From the NCBI GenBank assembly GCA_049700455.1, contig JBNAVJ010000010.1:1-64000 (forward strand): a stretch of 64,000 bases of DNA, written 5' to 3'. The translations under genes were made by a program, and so were the position numbers. Source of the stretch: JBNAVJ01 sp049700455 (GTDB lineage Bacteria; Bacteroidota; Ignavibacteria; Tepidaquicellales; Tepidaquicellaceae). The notes beneath the pieces were generated by a model. It saw nothing but the letters and a program-made list of their open reading frames with translations. It had not been told where the DNA came from and did not search any database. Position 1 is the first letter of the stretch. Every line of letters begins with the position of its first letter. This document shows positions 1 through 8,663 of the stretch, piece by piece.

Positions 1-1347
1 GTCAAGTGCCTGTTGATACTTATAGGCAGAGTCGGCAATTTCTCTCTGGAAATATCCGTTTTCAATACAGGCAATAACTCCCCCCTGAGTATCTATTATA
101 TCAAAATATTTTAGGGCTTCAGCCTCTAATTCATTTGTAAGTTTTTCTACAAAATAACTACCTCCAAGGGGGTCTACTACATTAGCAACTCCGTGTTCGT
201 ATGCTATAATTTGTTGAGTACGGAGTGCAATTTTAACGGCTTTATCAGAGGGAAGTGCAAGTGTTTCATCCATAGAATTGGTATGTAGGGATTGAGTACC
301 TCCTAAAACAGCAGCAAGAGCTTCAATAGCCGTTCTGACTATGTTGTTTTCGGGCTGTTGTGCGGTTAGAGAACATCCGGCAGTTTGAGTATGAAATCTG
401 AGTATCCAGGATCGAGGATTTTTTGCTCCATATTTTTCTTTCATTCTACGAGCATATATTCTTCTTGCAGCGCGAAATTTTGCAATTTCTTCGAAGAAAT
501 CCAGATGTGAGTTGAAAAAGAAGGAGATTCTTGGTGCAAAACTATCAATATCCATACCGCGTTCAAGGCAGGCTTCAATATAAGCAAATCCATCAGCGAG
601 TGTGAAAGCAAGTTCCTGTGCAGCAGTTGAGCCAGCTTCGCGGATGTGATAACCGCTTACACTTATTGGGTTGAACTGAGGGACTTCGTTTGTACAGAAT
701 TCAATCATATCAGTAATAATCCTGACTGATTCTTTGGGAGGATAAATAAATTCTTTCTGGGCTATATATTCTTTGAGTATATCATTTTGTAATGTTCCCC
801 GAAGCTTATCGTAAGTTACCCCCTGTTTTTCAGCTACTACGAGATAATAGGCAAGCAAGACGAAGGCAGGGGAGTTGATAGTCATAGAAGTTGAGACTTT
901 GTCAAGCGGGATTTCATCGAATAAAATTTCCATATCTGCAAGAGATGAAACAGAAACTCCGCAAATTCCAACTTCACCCTCAGACGCTGGAGCATCTGCA
1001 TCCCATCCCATTAAAGTTGGCATATCAAATGCAGTAGATAAGCCAGTTTGTCCATGTTGAAGCAGGTATTTAAATCGTTGGTTTGTATCTTCAGGTGTTC
1101 CAAATCCGGCGAATTGTCTCATCGTCCAGAGTTTGCCGCGGTAAAGATTTGTATGTATTCCCCTTGTAAAAGGATACTCTCCAGGATATCCGAGGTCCCT
1201 GTCGTAATCGAGGTCTTTAATATCCTCAGGCGTATAACAAATTTCCAGTTCTTTACCACTGAGTGTGGTGTATGTACTATCTGTAGTTTTGACTCTCGCT
1301 GCTTTTTCAAGCCACTCTTTTTTGGACTTGCTTTTATAGGAGTTCAT
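1..1347 (-). CDS. Methylmalonyl-CoA mutase large subunit, N-terminal 449 codons (3' end beyond the window edge)
   Basis: Catalyses the B12-dependent interconversion of methylmalonyl-CoA and succinyl-CoA in propionate metabolism. The frame is open from an ATG at 1345-1347 (minus) to base 1 with no stop, so the C-terminus is missing. Seen in the translation: YPFTRGIH near residue 60, TMRQFAGFGTPEDTNQR, the GLSTAFDMPTLMG segment, the SVSGYHIREAG segment and FHTQTAGCSLTAQQPENN. These are signatures of the mutase TIM barrel that binds the acyl-CoA. Whether the B12-binding domain is fused or separate cannot be seen. It could in principle be another acyl-CoA mutase of the family (for example isobutyryl- or ethylmalonyl-CoA mutase); the FDMPTLMG/TQQP-type signature favours methylmalonyl-CoA or a split-subunit mutase. 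Family is certain, exact substrate less so. Confidence 0.9.
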   Translation of the reverse strand, partial: MNSYKSKSKKEWLEKAARVKTTDSTYTTLSGKELEICYTPEDIKDLDYDRDLGYPGEYPFTRGIHTNLYRGKLWTMRQFAGFGTPEDTNQRFKYLLQHGQTGLSTAFDMPTLMGWDADAPASEGEVGICGVSVSSLADMEILFDEIPLDKVSTSMTINSPAFVLLAYYLVVAEKQGVTYDKLRGTLQNDILKEYIAQKEFIYPPKESVRIITDMIEFCTNEVPQFNPISVSGYHIREAGSTAAQELAFTLADGFAYIEACLERGMDIDSFAPRISFFFNSHLDFFEEIAKFRAARRIYARRMKEKYGAKNPRSWILRFHTQTAGCSLTAQQPENNIVRTAIEALAAVLGGTQSLHTNSMDETLALPSDKAVKIALRTQQIIAYEHGVANVVDPLGGSYFVEKLTNELEAEALKYFDIIDTQGGVIACIENGYFQREIADSAYKYQQALD

Positions 1348-1691
1348 CTTTTATAAAATTTTATTATAAACTAAACACAATAATAGTAAAAATAATTCAA
1401 AAATAAAATAGGCAGGCAATATCGGGTTTCTATGTAAAGTGTTTTTTAGGATAGGGGAAAATGAAATTAAAGTGTAAAAGGCAAGGTTGTTTTTTTATAG
1501 TAATTTGGTATATCTTTATACTTATAAGATACCCTGCGGTAAATAATTTTGTTACATCAGGTCGATATTTTCATTTTTTGCTGAAATCCAAAAACAGTAA
1601 ATATGATAGCTATTGGGAAAATAAATTTAGTAAAGTTCAGAAAATAGGCGTTATAGGATTTTAGTTTATTGGCTACCTTACAAAAAAAAGA
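1348..1691. other. Intergenic region, no convincing gene
   Basis: 344 bases between the mutase start and the end of the esterase gene, very AT-rich. A 67-codon plus-strand frame (1461-1664) follows a GGGGA-like stretch, but its product is Phe/Ile/Lys-rich with no recognisable domain and looks like chance. No RNA gene or strong hairpin was seen. Confidence 0.5.
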
Positions 1692-3554
1692 TTATTCTAT
1701 TTGTTTTTTTAGCCAGTCAAAATATTTCTTAAGAAATGCCGGTGATATATTCCCGTGTCCAGTTTTATCAGTTTCAAAAACAACATTGCATCCATTTTTT
1801 CTCAATTTGTTTACTAATTGTTCCGTCAGTTCGTAGGGACAATTCATATCATTAATAGAATGAAAAATAAAAATAGGAACTCCTGTAAACTTTGTTAAAT
1901 TCTTGTCTTCAAGGAAGTTAATTTCATCTGGATTATCAGTCCAGCTTCTTGCCAGATCAGGATGACCTGAAATAACGGCTAACGCTATATATTTTTCAGG
2001 ATGTTCATAGAAAGTTCTATATACGCCGTAGCCCCCCATTGAAAACCCGCTTAGTATTATTTTTGTTGTGTCGATGTAATAATTTTCAATAACGTCAGAA
2101 ATTGATTCTGCTATATCGGTTTGTGGAATGGTTCCCGCAAAACAATTTGATGTTCCTCGTCCAGTTGGTGCCAGAACAATAAAGCCTTCTTTAGGTATAA
2201 GTGTTGTCTTAAACAGAATTCTATCATCATCGCCACTGCCGTGGAGATAGACGAGCAACGGGAATTTTTTGTCTTCCCTATAATTATCGGGTATATATAT
2301 TGAATATGGATATAATTTATTATCCATTTTTGAAAGGTATGCTCTTCTGAAAACTCCTTTTTTATGAGAGATAGGATTATTACCCATTTTTAGCATCCTA
2401 ATATAACTATCAACTTTGGCTATTTTATCTCTGATAGCAAATGAGCATTCATAATCTTTTAATTGCTTTAAGGAAGAGTCAATATCATTAATATAAAACA
2501 TAAGGGTATTGTATGTACCAGGAGAAACTGATGAAGCGAGTGAGTGGAGTATATTTCTGAAATCTTCAGTGTCTGTTTCAGGAAAAACAGTAAGATAGTA
2601 TTCCCCTATTAGTTCCTTTTCGCAGAAAACTCGCACTGTATACCCTCCCGGAATCAATTCTTCATTTTCTACTATCATTTTAGTTTCAGATAATCCGGCT
2701 TTAAATTTAATACTAACATTGTAATAAGCTGCTATTGAGTTTTCACCAGAAATAGCATAGACAGTAAAGTTTTTTGTGGTATCGGAATTTGAAAATCCTG
2801 CTATTCTGACTGTAAGTTTTTCTTTCTCCTTGATATTATTTTTTAGAAGCTGTGATGAAAATTGATGAGTAATAGAATGAGGTCTTTCAAAATTTAATAG
2901 ATTATACTCCCTTTTTGATTGTTCTGATTGAATTTTATCATCCTCATGCAGGAAGTAATAATTTTTTTCTTTATCCTGAATTGCCTTAACAAAACAAAGG
3001 TTGAATCCAATATTCTCTGAGAACCAGGGATGGTATGGATAAACATCCTTCCAGGGGAGAAGAAGTTCAAACGAAATTTTCCCATTTTTACTAACAGCCT
3101 CGAATTTTGTGTCACCACTCAATTTTGTCATTTTAAGGTCAACATTGTAATACCATATTATCTTATGACACCATGATTTTTCAGTTGAGAAACCCAGCAC
3201 ATAGAATTCATCAGTTGGGGATAAATCTTTTTGAGGTTTTGCAACTACAAGATGAAAGCCATCACCGTTTTGATATCCTCTGTCACGGATAGTAATGCTA
3301 TCAGCATCTGCTTCAATATACAAATACAGGAATTTTGCATTATACCCTAAGTAATACCTGGATTTTATATCAGGATTGCTTTCATTGCTTTTCAGAACTT
3401 TATTAAAATCGTACAGCTGAAAAGATAGTAAGGTGGTGTCAATGAAGCCATCAATAACTGGTTCGGTATCTAAATAATATATTCTATCTTGAGCAAAAAC
3501 TTTTACCGTTACAAATACAAAAAAATACAAAATAAAAAATTGTATTCTAAACAT
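1692..3554 (-). CDS. Secreted alpha/beta-hydrolase (esterase/peptidase-like) with N-terminal CBM9-like domain
   Basis: 620 residues with an N-terminal signal peptide (hydrophobic residues 4-20, cleavage near AQ). Residues about 25-220 resemble a CBM9-type carbohydrate-binding or DOMON-like module (YYLDTEPVIDG opening). A beta-rich linker follows, then a C-terminal alpha/beta hydrolase from about residue 400. The hydrolase shows the oxyanion strand LLVYLHGSGDDD, the nucleophile elbow GFSMGG (Ser505), an acid in SINDMNC (Asp569) and a histidine in KTGHGN (His600), so the catalytic triad is complete. The layout matches secreted esterases of the PHB-depolymerase/feruloyl-esterase type that release acyl groups from polysaccharides. 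The substrate is not readable from sequence, and a dipeptidyl-peptidase-like role is an alternative. It stands alone, with no polysaccharide-utilisation genes next to it. Confidence 0.8.
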   Translation of the reverse strand: MFRIQFFILYFFVFVTVKVFAQDRIYYLDTEPVIDGFIDTTLLSFQLYDFNKVLKSNESNPDIKSRYYLGYNAKFLYLYIEADADSITIRDRGYQNGDGFHLVVAKPQKDLSPTDEFYVLGFSTEKSWCHKIIWYYNVDLKMTKLSGDTKFEAVSKNGKISFELLLPWKDVYPYHPWFSENIGFNLCFVKAIQDKEKNYYFLHEDDKIQSEQSKREYNLLNFERPHSITHQFSSQLLKNNIKEKEKLTVRIAGFSNSDTTKNFTVYAISGENSIAAYYNVSIKFKAGLSETKMIVENEELIPGGYTVRVFCEKELIGEYYLTVFPETDTEDFRNILHSLASSVSPGTYNTLMFYINDIDSSLKQLKDYECSFAIRDKIAKVDSYIRMLKMGNNPISHKKGVFRRAYLSKMDNKLYPYSIYIPDNYREDKKFPLLVYLHGSGDDDRILFKTTLIPKEGFIVLAPTGRGTSNCFAGTIPQTDIAESISDVIENYYIDTTKIILSGFSMGGYGVYRTFYEHPEKYIALAVISGHPDLARSWTDNPDEINFLEDKNLTKFTGVPIFIFHSINDMNCPYELTEQLVNKLRKNGCNVVFETDKTGHGNISPAFLKKYFDWLKKQIE

Positions 3555-3653
3555 ATACTTGAGAGTTAATTTTTATTTGTTATTTTTGAGGCTACAACTT
3601 CTTTTATTTTTTTTCTGTAATATAAAACGATAAATATTATAGTCATTACAAAT

Positions 3654-3676
3654 CTTTCACTTTTGCAAAATGAAAG
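3654..3676. repeat. Imperfect 23-nt palindrome upstream of the esterase gene
   Basis: Outer arms CTTTCA/TGAAAG pair perfectly around a nearly self-complementary centre CTTTTGCAAAA. It lies about 100 bases upstream of the esterase start and about 115 bases past the isochorismatase stop. It could be an operator for the esterase or a weak terminator for the upstream gene; there is no long T-run, so the operator reading is slightly preferred. Confidence 0.3.
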
Positions 3677-3789
3677 AACCTGACATATGCCTTAACATAT
3701 TCTCTATATTCTTTTCCTGTTCGAGGAGATTATTAAAGTCAAAATTTCTCAGCAACATTACTTTTTAAAAAAGCCTTCTTAATGATTAA

Positions 3790-4443
3790 TCACTTAAGTT
3801 GTTCTATGATTGCTCTGGCTGTTGTTACAGATGCGAATCCGAATGCAAGATTGAGCAAAGTTGCCAGATGCATTTCTTCGTTTATAGTTCCTGTAGCATC
3901 AGCAAGGAAGAATACTTTATAATCTCGATAATAGGCGTCACGTGCAGTAGATTCACAACACATATTTGTCATAATACCGGCGATAACGATATCTTCAATT
4001 TTAAGACAGCGCAAGACGGTTTCTAAGTCTGTATTGTAAAAAGCAGAATAACGATGTTTGAAGATTATTTTTTCATTTGGCAGAGGGGAAATTTCGGTTT
4101 GTATTTCACTCTCAGGGCTGCCTTCAAGGCACATTCCCTCCCACCACCATCCCATAATACCTGCATCAATATAATCTGGATGATGAATATGACGTGTATA
4201 AATAACAGGGCGATTTGTCTGGCGAAAAGCACTGATAAGCTGCTTTACAGTTGGAAGAATAGCCAGTCCCCCACAGGTAAATGTTGGGGAAGCAGGGTTT
4301 AAGAAAAATTTTTGCATATCGATAACAAGAAGAGCAGATTTATCTTTTGTAAGTTTCATCTGGTGAGTATTAAACTGCGCAATTTGTTCAAGCCAGATTT
4401 GTGAACGTGTTTCCAGAGTTTGAGCAGTTACGTATGGTTCCAT
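3790..4443 (-). CDS. Isochorismatase-family cysteine hydrolase
   Basis: 217 residues, the normal size for the family. The catalytic triad is visible: Asp42 in LLVIDMQ, Lys129 in IIFKHRYSAF and Cys162 in GIMTNMCCESTARDA, with the cis-peptide-type hydrophobic residues before the cysteine. No signal peptide, so it is cytoplasmic. Family members hydrolyse isochorismate, nicotinamide, N-carbamoyl compounds or other small amides. Nothing here (no siderophore, NAD-salvage or pyrimidine genes nearby) fixes the substrate. The next cysteine, Cys163, is also present but the spacing from the threonine favours Cys162 as nucleophile. It is a monocistronic minus-strand gene followed by 235 bases before the esterase start. 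Confidence 0.85.
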   Translation of the reverse strand: MEPYVTAQTLETRSQIWLEQIAQFNTHQMKLTKDKSALLVIDMQKFFLNPASPTFTCGGLAILPTVKQLISAFRQTNRPVIYTRHIHHPDYIDAGIMGWWWEGMCLEGSPESEIQTEISPLPNEKIIFKHRYSAFYNTDLETVLRCLKIEDIVIAGIMTNMCCESTARDAYYRDYKVFFLADATGTINEEMHLATLLNLAFGFASVTTARAIIEQLK

Positions 4444-4583
4444 AAAACACTCTTTTTCGTTTGAACTATTAGGTTACTCATTTTATAATTCTATTGCTAT
4501 GCCTTTCATAAAGGTTTATGATGTCAGGTATAACTTCAAAGGAATTGCTATTATGATTTTTTTGAGTTAGTGTTTTTGTGTTA

Positions 4584-4637
4584 ATAAAAAAACAGAAAGC
4601 CTGCCGTGTACTCTCCGTCGGATTTCCAAGCAGGCTT
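4584..4637 (-). terminator. Rho-independent terminator of the T9SS protein gene
   Basis: On the minus strand an 8-bp stem (AAGCCTGC at 4630-4637 pairing with GCAGGCTT at 4597-4604) encloses a 25-base loop with a small inner TCCG/CGGA hairpin. A seven-T run at 4584-4590 follows. It sits 25 bases past the stop of the gene ending at 4663. Confidence 0.8.
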
Positions 4638-4662
4638 ATCCTGTCTTATTCGCAACTCCTGG

Positions 4663-6993
4663 TCATTTGATAAGAGTCATCTTTTTGGTGAAGGATTCAA
4701 TTTTACCATTGGATTCAACAACTAATGAGTATAAATAGATACCGGTAGCAAGGTTTGTTCCATCAAAAGTAACTGTATATGTTCCGGCTTTCTGGAACGT
4801 ATTGACAAGGCTATAAATTTCTCTACCGGAAAGGTCATAGATTTTCATTGAGATTTTAGCATCAGTTGGTAAATTGTAATCGATTTTTGTAACAGGATTA
4901 AATGGATTAGGATAATTTTGTGAAAGAGTTAATTTTTTAGGTACGGTGATTTCTATAAAAGTGTTAAGTGAATAAGTTGTTGATGTTCCGTTATAGTCAA
5001 CCTGTTTTAATTGGTAAAGATACTTACCGGGCATAAGATTCTTGTCTTCAAAGGAGTAGTCCACTCTAACATTGCTATTGCCTTTACCTGGTACAAAGCC
5101 AACCTTCATCCAGTTATTTTCGTTGGTATTGCTTCTATATATTTCAAATCCGGCATTATTCATTTCCATTCCGGTTGCCCAGGAAAGAATAGCAGACTTA
5201 GCATTTGCCCGAGCGGTGAATAATAATAATTCAACAGGCATTGCCCCCTGTTCACCTCCGGTGTAAGAGGAAAATGAGGTGAGTCCTTCTCCGTGTAAAC
5301 TATTAGTAGAAGGATTTGCTGTTGTCATCAATATCCAGGTTCCGGCATCGTACTTTCCGCCATAGATGTTATTTTCGTCCCCAACTACATCAGCATCATT
5401 ATAGACAAAATCAACATTATATGTAAAGTTTGTTATTCCGCTGGGAGTTAATGTCCAGTATCTTTTCAGATAATTGTTAACACTAAGATTATCTGGATGT
5501 TTGGCTTCAACAACTTTAACCCCAACATAAGCATTTGTATAACTTGCCGAAGTGAATATTAGGGTTACCGGAGAATAGTTCGCTGTTTGGTTGTTATCCC
5601 CGACTGGAAATGTAAAAGAAGTATAGGATGGGTTAAAACGCTTTCTAAACTCCCCGCCATTATTGACAGCTACCATCCTTGAACTTGAAAATGTTCCAGA
5701 TACAGTTGCAGCTGGTGCAAGGGTCAGATTTTTTGTAAGTACATCAAAAATCCCATTTATTAATGCAAGAGAAGAATTTATAGTCAGGTCATTGGTAAGC
5801 TGGAGGTTATTAGTATTATCAACTGTCAGACTATTTACCGTTGGCGGTAGTCCAGTTCCTGTTACAGGGGTAGAAGCATCTTTCACCGGTTTTTCAACTC
5901 CTTTAATAGTTGGTGGTACATTAGCTTTTTCGGGGTCGTAGTTTGCTGTTGTTTCAATAAAATCAGTTTTAACAGGAAGGGTCTCAGTGGGTTTATGCCC
6001 GGAGAACATAGACATCGAAGTTTTGTATATATAATTTGCATCAGTACTAAAATTCCTTATGAAAGTATTAATAGGGCCTGTAGTACCTGAGGAGGAAATC
6101 CCATCCGGGTCACCAATAATCAAAGTAGCATCTGGATTAAGGTTGAAGACGCTTTTACTATTATAATCATAAATAAAGGTATTCACATTTGGACAATAGA
6201 GAGTTCCGTTCACTGTTATAGTATCCTGTGTTGCCATCCAATCTGTAAGGGTTACTGTTGTTCCCGACTTAATATTAAATTTGTTTCTAACCCATACACC
6301 ATTTGAACCTCCCGTGTAAGATTTATAAATTAGAGGTTCGCTGAGCAAGTTGATGTTGGCTGAGGCTGTGGTTCCAAGTGCTGTAACGAGCATATTATCA
6401 ATACATACATAAGCATTGGAGGAAGTGGCTCCATAAGCATATATTCTAAAAATCACATTTGGGTTATTGTTAAGTTCCGTAACGGAATTTAAATAAACAT
6501 TTACTATCCAGAGATATGAAGTATTGAGGGAGAGATTAACAAACTTTGTAAAACTTGTCCCATTATTTGTGCTGTAAAGTATTCCAAATCTCAAAGAATC
6601 AGATGCCCATTGCCCGGTTGTTCCAGCCCAGATAAGAAAATTCAAATTAATGCCACTCAGCCCACTGGTATTAACTGGAAACTGATAGTACTTTGTAGCA
6701 GTTACACCAGGATCTGTAAGGCTGAGCTCCCAACCTGGTGAATATATAGCCTTTGTGTTTCTTATCCCTCCATAGACGCTTATTCCATAACTGTTAGTGG
6801 AAAATATTGTATTGCCCGAATTTCTTTTAAAAGCGCTATCAGTACTAATAGAATTAATTTTATAAGTGGGGTAGTTTGTGAATGAAGAATAGTTACCTGA
6901 AGGCACTTCAAAAGCATAATATTGTATAGGTAATTGTGCAGAGACTGTTCCTGTTAAAAATATTATTATTAGTAATGTGAATAAGTTTTTCAT
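4663..6993 (-). CDS. Secreted T9SS type A sorting-domain protein
   Basis: 776 residues beginning with a clear signal peptide (MKNLFTLLIII...VSAQ). Residues about 20-205 form a beta-rich, jelly-roll or MAM-like module (AYVCIDNMLV near its end). Further beta repeats follow up to about residue 590, then a fibronectin-like segment (MPVELLLFTARANAKSAILSW). The last 80 residues are a T9SS type A sorting domain: SQNYPNPFNPVTKIDYNLP, MKIYDLSGREI, GTYTVTFDGTNLATGIYLY and a lysine-rich end. The protein is predicted to cross the outer membrane by T9SS and be released or anchored at the surface. Its biochemical role is not recognisable; adhesion or matrix is an inference from the architecture. A sigma-54-like promoter lies just upstream and a strong terminator downstream, so it is a single-gene unit. 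Confidence 0.85.
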   Translation of the reverse strand: MKNLFTLLIIIFLTGTVSAQLPIQYYAFEVPSGNYSSFTNYPTYKINSISTDSAFKRNSGNTIFSTNSYGISVYGGIRNTKAIYSPGWELSLTDPGVTATKYYQFPVNTSGLSGINLNFLIWAGTTGQWASDSLRFGILYSTNNGTSFTKFVNLSLNTSYLWIVNVYLNSVTELNNNPNVIFRIYAYGATSSNAYVCIDNMLVTALGTTASANINLLSEPLIYKSYTGGSNGVWVRNKFNIKSGTTVTLTDWMATQDTITVNGTLYCPNVNTFIYDYNSKSVFNLNPDATLIIGDPDGISSSGTTGPINTFIRNFSTDANYIYKTSMSMFSGHKPTETLPVKTDFIETTANYDPEKANVPPTIKGVEKPVKDASTPVTGTGLPPTVNSLTVDNTNNLQLTNDLTINSSLALINGIFDVLTKNLTLAPAATVSGTFSSSRMVAVNNGGEFRKRFNPSYTSFTFPVGDNNQTANYSPVTLIFTSASYTNAYVGVKVVEAKHPDNLSVNNYLKRYWTLTPSGITNFTYNVDFVYNDADVVGDENNIYGGKYDAGTWILMTTANPSTNSLHGEGLTSFSSYTGGEQGAMPVELLLFTARANAKSAILSWATGMEMNNAGFEIYRSNTNENNWMKVGFVPGKGNSNVRVDYSFEDKNLMPGKYLYQLKQVDYNGTSTTYSLNTFIEITVPKKLTLSQNYPNPFNPVTKIDYNLPTDAKISMKIYDLSGREIYSLVNTFQKAGTYTVTFDGTNLATGIYLYSLVVESNGKIESFTKKMTLIK

Positions 6994-7021
6994 ACAAATT
7001 TTTTTATTTCTACGGATAAAG

Positions 7022-7039
7022 GGACAAATAGCGTGCCAA
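7022..7039 (-). promoter_or_regulatory. Candidate sigma-54 (RpoN) promoter of the T9SS gene
   Basis: Minus-strand sequence TTGGCACGCTATTTGTCC matches the -24/-12 consensus TGGCACG-N4-TTGC except that the last conserved C is T. The GG and G(T) dinucleotides are separated by the obligatory 10 bases. It lies about 30 bases upstream of the ATG at 6993, the correct distance. This is one sequence match; no enhancer-binding protein is encoded nearby. Confidence 0.5.
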
Positions 7040-7403
7040 AGAAATTAATTGAATTTTGAGTAAAATTTGCATATTAAGGGGAAAAGAATATAGTTTTATG
7101 ACTATGTTTTTAGTGAATTCTTTATATAATAGCAAAATAAAAGGGTATGTGTTATCAGGTGTTTAAGAAGGTTTACAGTATAAGCAGTTCTGGATTAATA
7201 AAGACAGAGAAGCTCAGGCTATTTGATTATAAAATATACATTTAATCATCACAATTAGTAAACTTATAATTGTCATTTATAATTTTTTGTAGTTTGTTTG
7301 AGGAAGCAAAAACTTATACCGGAGTAAATGAGTTTATCTGCTATAAAGTTATTTAATGGGAAGGGATTATTTTCCCTGTGTAGCTATAATTTAATTTTGG
7401 AGA
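7040..7403. other. Intergenic region, no gene seen
   Basis: AT-rich stretch between the T9SS gene promoter and the small Cys/Lys-rich gene. No frame with coding character, tRNA or strong hairpin was found. A weak AGGGA/TCCCT inverted repeat at 7362-7377 lacks a T-run on the relevant strand. Confidence 0.5.
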
Positions 7404-7700
7404 TTACTTTTTCTTTTTCTGAGGGGTGTTTTGTTTCTTTTTAGTTTTAAGTCCAGCAGACTTCTTTTTTTCAAGAATTTCTTCAATTTCATATTCACCG
7501 GCTATAAACATTTTTGAGCAGAATTCTCCATTAAATCTACCTGCCTTAACACATTCCTCGTGATTTTTTCTAATAGCTTCTGGATCTGTTGACTGTGGCA
7601 TTAGCCAGAAGATATTTAATTCTTTGTTGCAGGTTGTACAAAAAAGTGGTTTTATATTTTGCATTTCCCTGATTTTCTGATGTTGTTTTTTATTCTTCAT
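7404..7700 (-). CDS. Small Cys- and Lys-rich hypothetical protein
   Basis: 98 residues, not recognised as a named family. It has a CxxC pair (FCTTCNKEL, residues 21 and 24) and two further cysteines (about 50 and 61), a pattern that could bind one zinc ion. A strongly basic tail (TKKKQNTPQKKKK) could contact nucleic acid. No signal peptide or membrane segment. ATG start at 7698-7700. It stands alone with long flanks on both sides. Coding status is supported by the cysteine spacing and varied composition but remains uncertain. Confidence 0.5.
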   Translation of the reverse strand: MKNKKQHQKIREMQNIKPLFCTTCNKELNIFWLMPQSTDPEAIRKNHEECVKAGRFNGEFCSKMFIAGEYEIEEILEKKKSAGLKTKKKQNTPQKKKK

Positions 7701-8084
7701 AATTTAGTAATAACAATTTAAATATAATAAACAAAAATTTTGGTTTGTAGTTCCGGGAAATTAATAATATAGAACAATTATCTTCTTAAAGATAGTTTTG
7801 AGATGAATGATTCATTCGATCGAGGAAATTCAATAAAGACTTTTTATCAGCCAGGGATAAAGATATCTGATACTGATAGAAAATATTTTATATAAACTTT
7901 TTATCAGAAGCGCCTGTGAAGATTATTGAATTCTCATAAGGTCCCGGGTGTAGAAATAAGTTATTGTTATATTAAGGAGTTAGTTTTTAATTATCAAAAA
8001 TAATCTTATTAGATAAAATAATACTTGATAAAATAATCTATTTAGAGTATATTTGAATAAATTAAAAAAATCAATGGAGGTATT
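7701..8084. promoter_or_regulatory. Repeat-rich regulatory region upstream of the phage-type gene pair
   Basis: 384 bases without a gene. Seen: a 13-nt palindrome GAATGATTCATTC (7805-7817); a 12-nt direct repeat ACTTTTTATCAG at 7839-7850 and 7896-7907; the AT-rich boxes listed separately; and a strong GGAGG ribosome site at 8076-8080, four bases before the ATG at 8085. The density of short repeats is that of a regulated promoter, but no regulator gene is adjacent. Confidence 0.4.
8012..8037 (+). repeat. Two direct copies of GATAAAATAAT
   Basis: Identical 11-mers at 8012-8022 and 8027-8037, centres 15 bases apart. A partly inverted copy (TTATC AAAAATAAT) lies around 7991-8004. They are 48-73 bases upstream of the phage-type gene start, so they could be operator boxes. 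AT-rich chance repetition is the alternative. Confidence 0.35.
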
Positions 8085-8663
8085 ATGGCAACCAACACAA
8101 AAGCAGCATTATTGAAAGCAAATTTTGAAGGGCTTCAGGATTGGTATAATGCATTATTGGAGCTAAAGAGTAAAGTATTAAAAGAGGGGATTGATTATTG
8201 TTATGGGAGAAATTCTGGTAAGCCTGTATTATTAAAGCCTGGTGCGGAGAAGGTTTTGAGATTATTAGGATTTCATCTGGAGGCTCTGGAATGTATTAAA
8301 GAAGTAATTGAAGATGATTACATTGATTACACATATAGATGTGTAATTACAGATTATGATGGTGAGCGGATAGGTATATGTGAGGGTAGTGCTAATAGTC
8401 GTGAGGAGGGATTTATGTATAATTATATAAAGCGAGATAAAATTCCTTCTGATGAGATAATAGAAGAGATGAAGATGAAGAATCTCGGGTTCTGGAGAAA
8501 GATAAATAATAAGTGGGTATGGGTAGAGAAGGTTGAAAATAAAAATATATTTAATGTAAAGAATCGGATTCAAAAAATGGCACAGAAGAGAGCATTTGTT
8601 GGAGCGGTATTAATTGCAGCTGGGGCATCAGAATTTTTCACACAGGAAAAATCAAATGGATAA
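8085..8663 (+). CDS. Phage/integrative-element conserved protein of unknown function
   Basis: 192 residues. The pattern is one I recognise from phages and integrative elements of many bacteria: an early IDYCYGR...KPVLLKPGAEKVLRLLGF block, a central YRCVI..YDGERIG..EGSANSRE block and a C-terminal KNRIQKMAQKRAFVGAVL...SEFFTQE block. The function of that family is not established to my knowledge. The KMAxKRA helix and context in recombination regions make a role in DNA metabolism or recombination plausible, as inference only. Start is fixed by GGAGG four bases upstream. The stop overlaps the start of the next gene by eight bases, implying translational coupling. No catalytic motif is evident. 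Confidence 0.6.
   Translation: MATNTKAALLKANFEGLQDWYNALLELKSKVLKEGIDYCYGRNSGKPVLLKPGAEKVLRLLGFHLEALECIKEVIEDDYIDYTYRCVITDYDGERIGICEGSANSREEGFMYNYIKRDKIPSDEIIEEMKMKNLGFWRKINNKWVWVEKVENKNIFNVKNRIQKMAQKRAFVGAVLIAAGASEFFTQEKSNG

Noticed and set aside
1461..1664. 67-codon plus-strand frame between the mutase and esterase genes
   Set aside because: Phe/Ile/Lys-rich product typical of random AT-rich DNA, no domain, and no supporting context.
8614..8655. Upstream start for the HNH gene
   Set aside because: The ATG at 8656 has a better-placed AGGAAA site and a short overlap; the longer version would overlap the previous gene by 50 bases.
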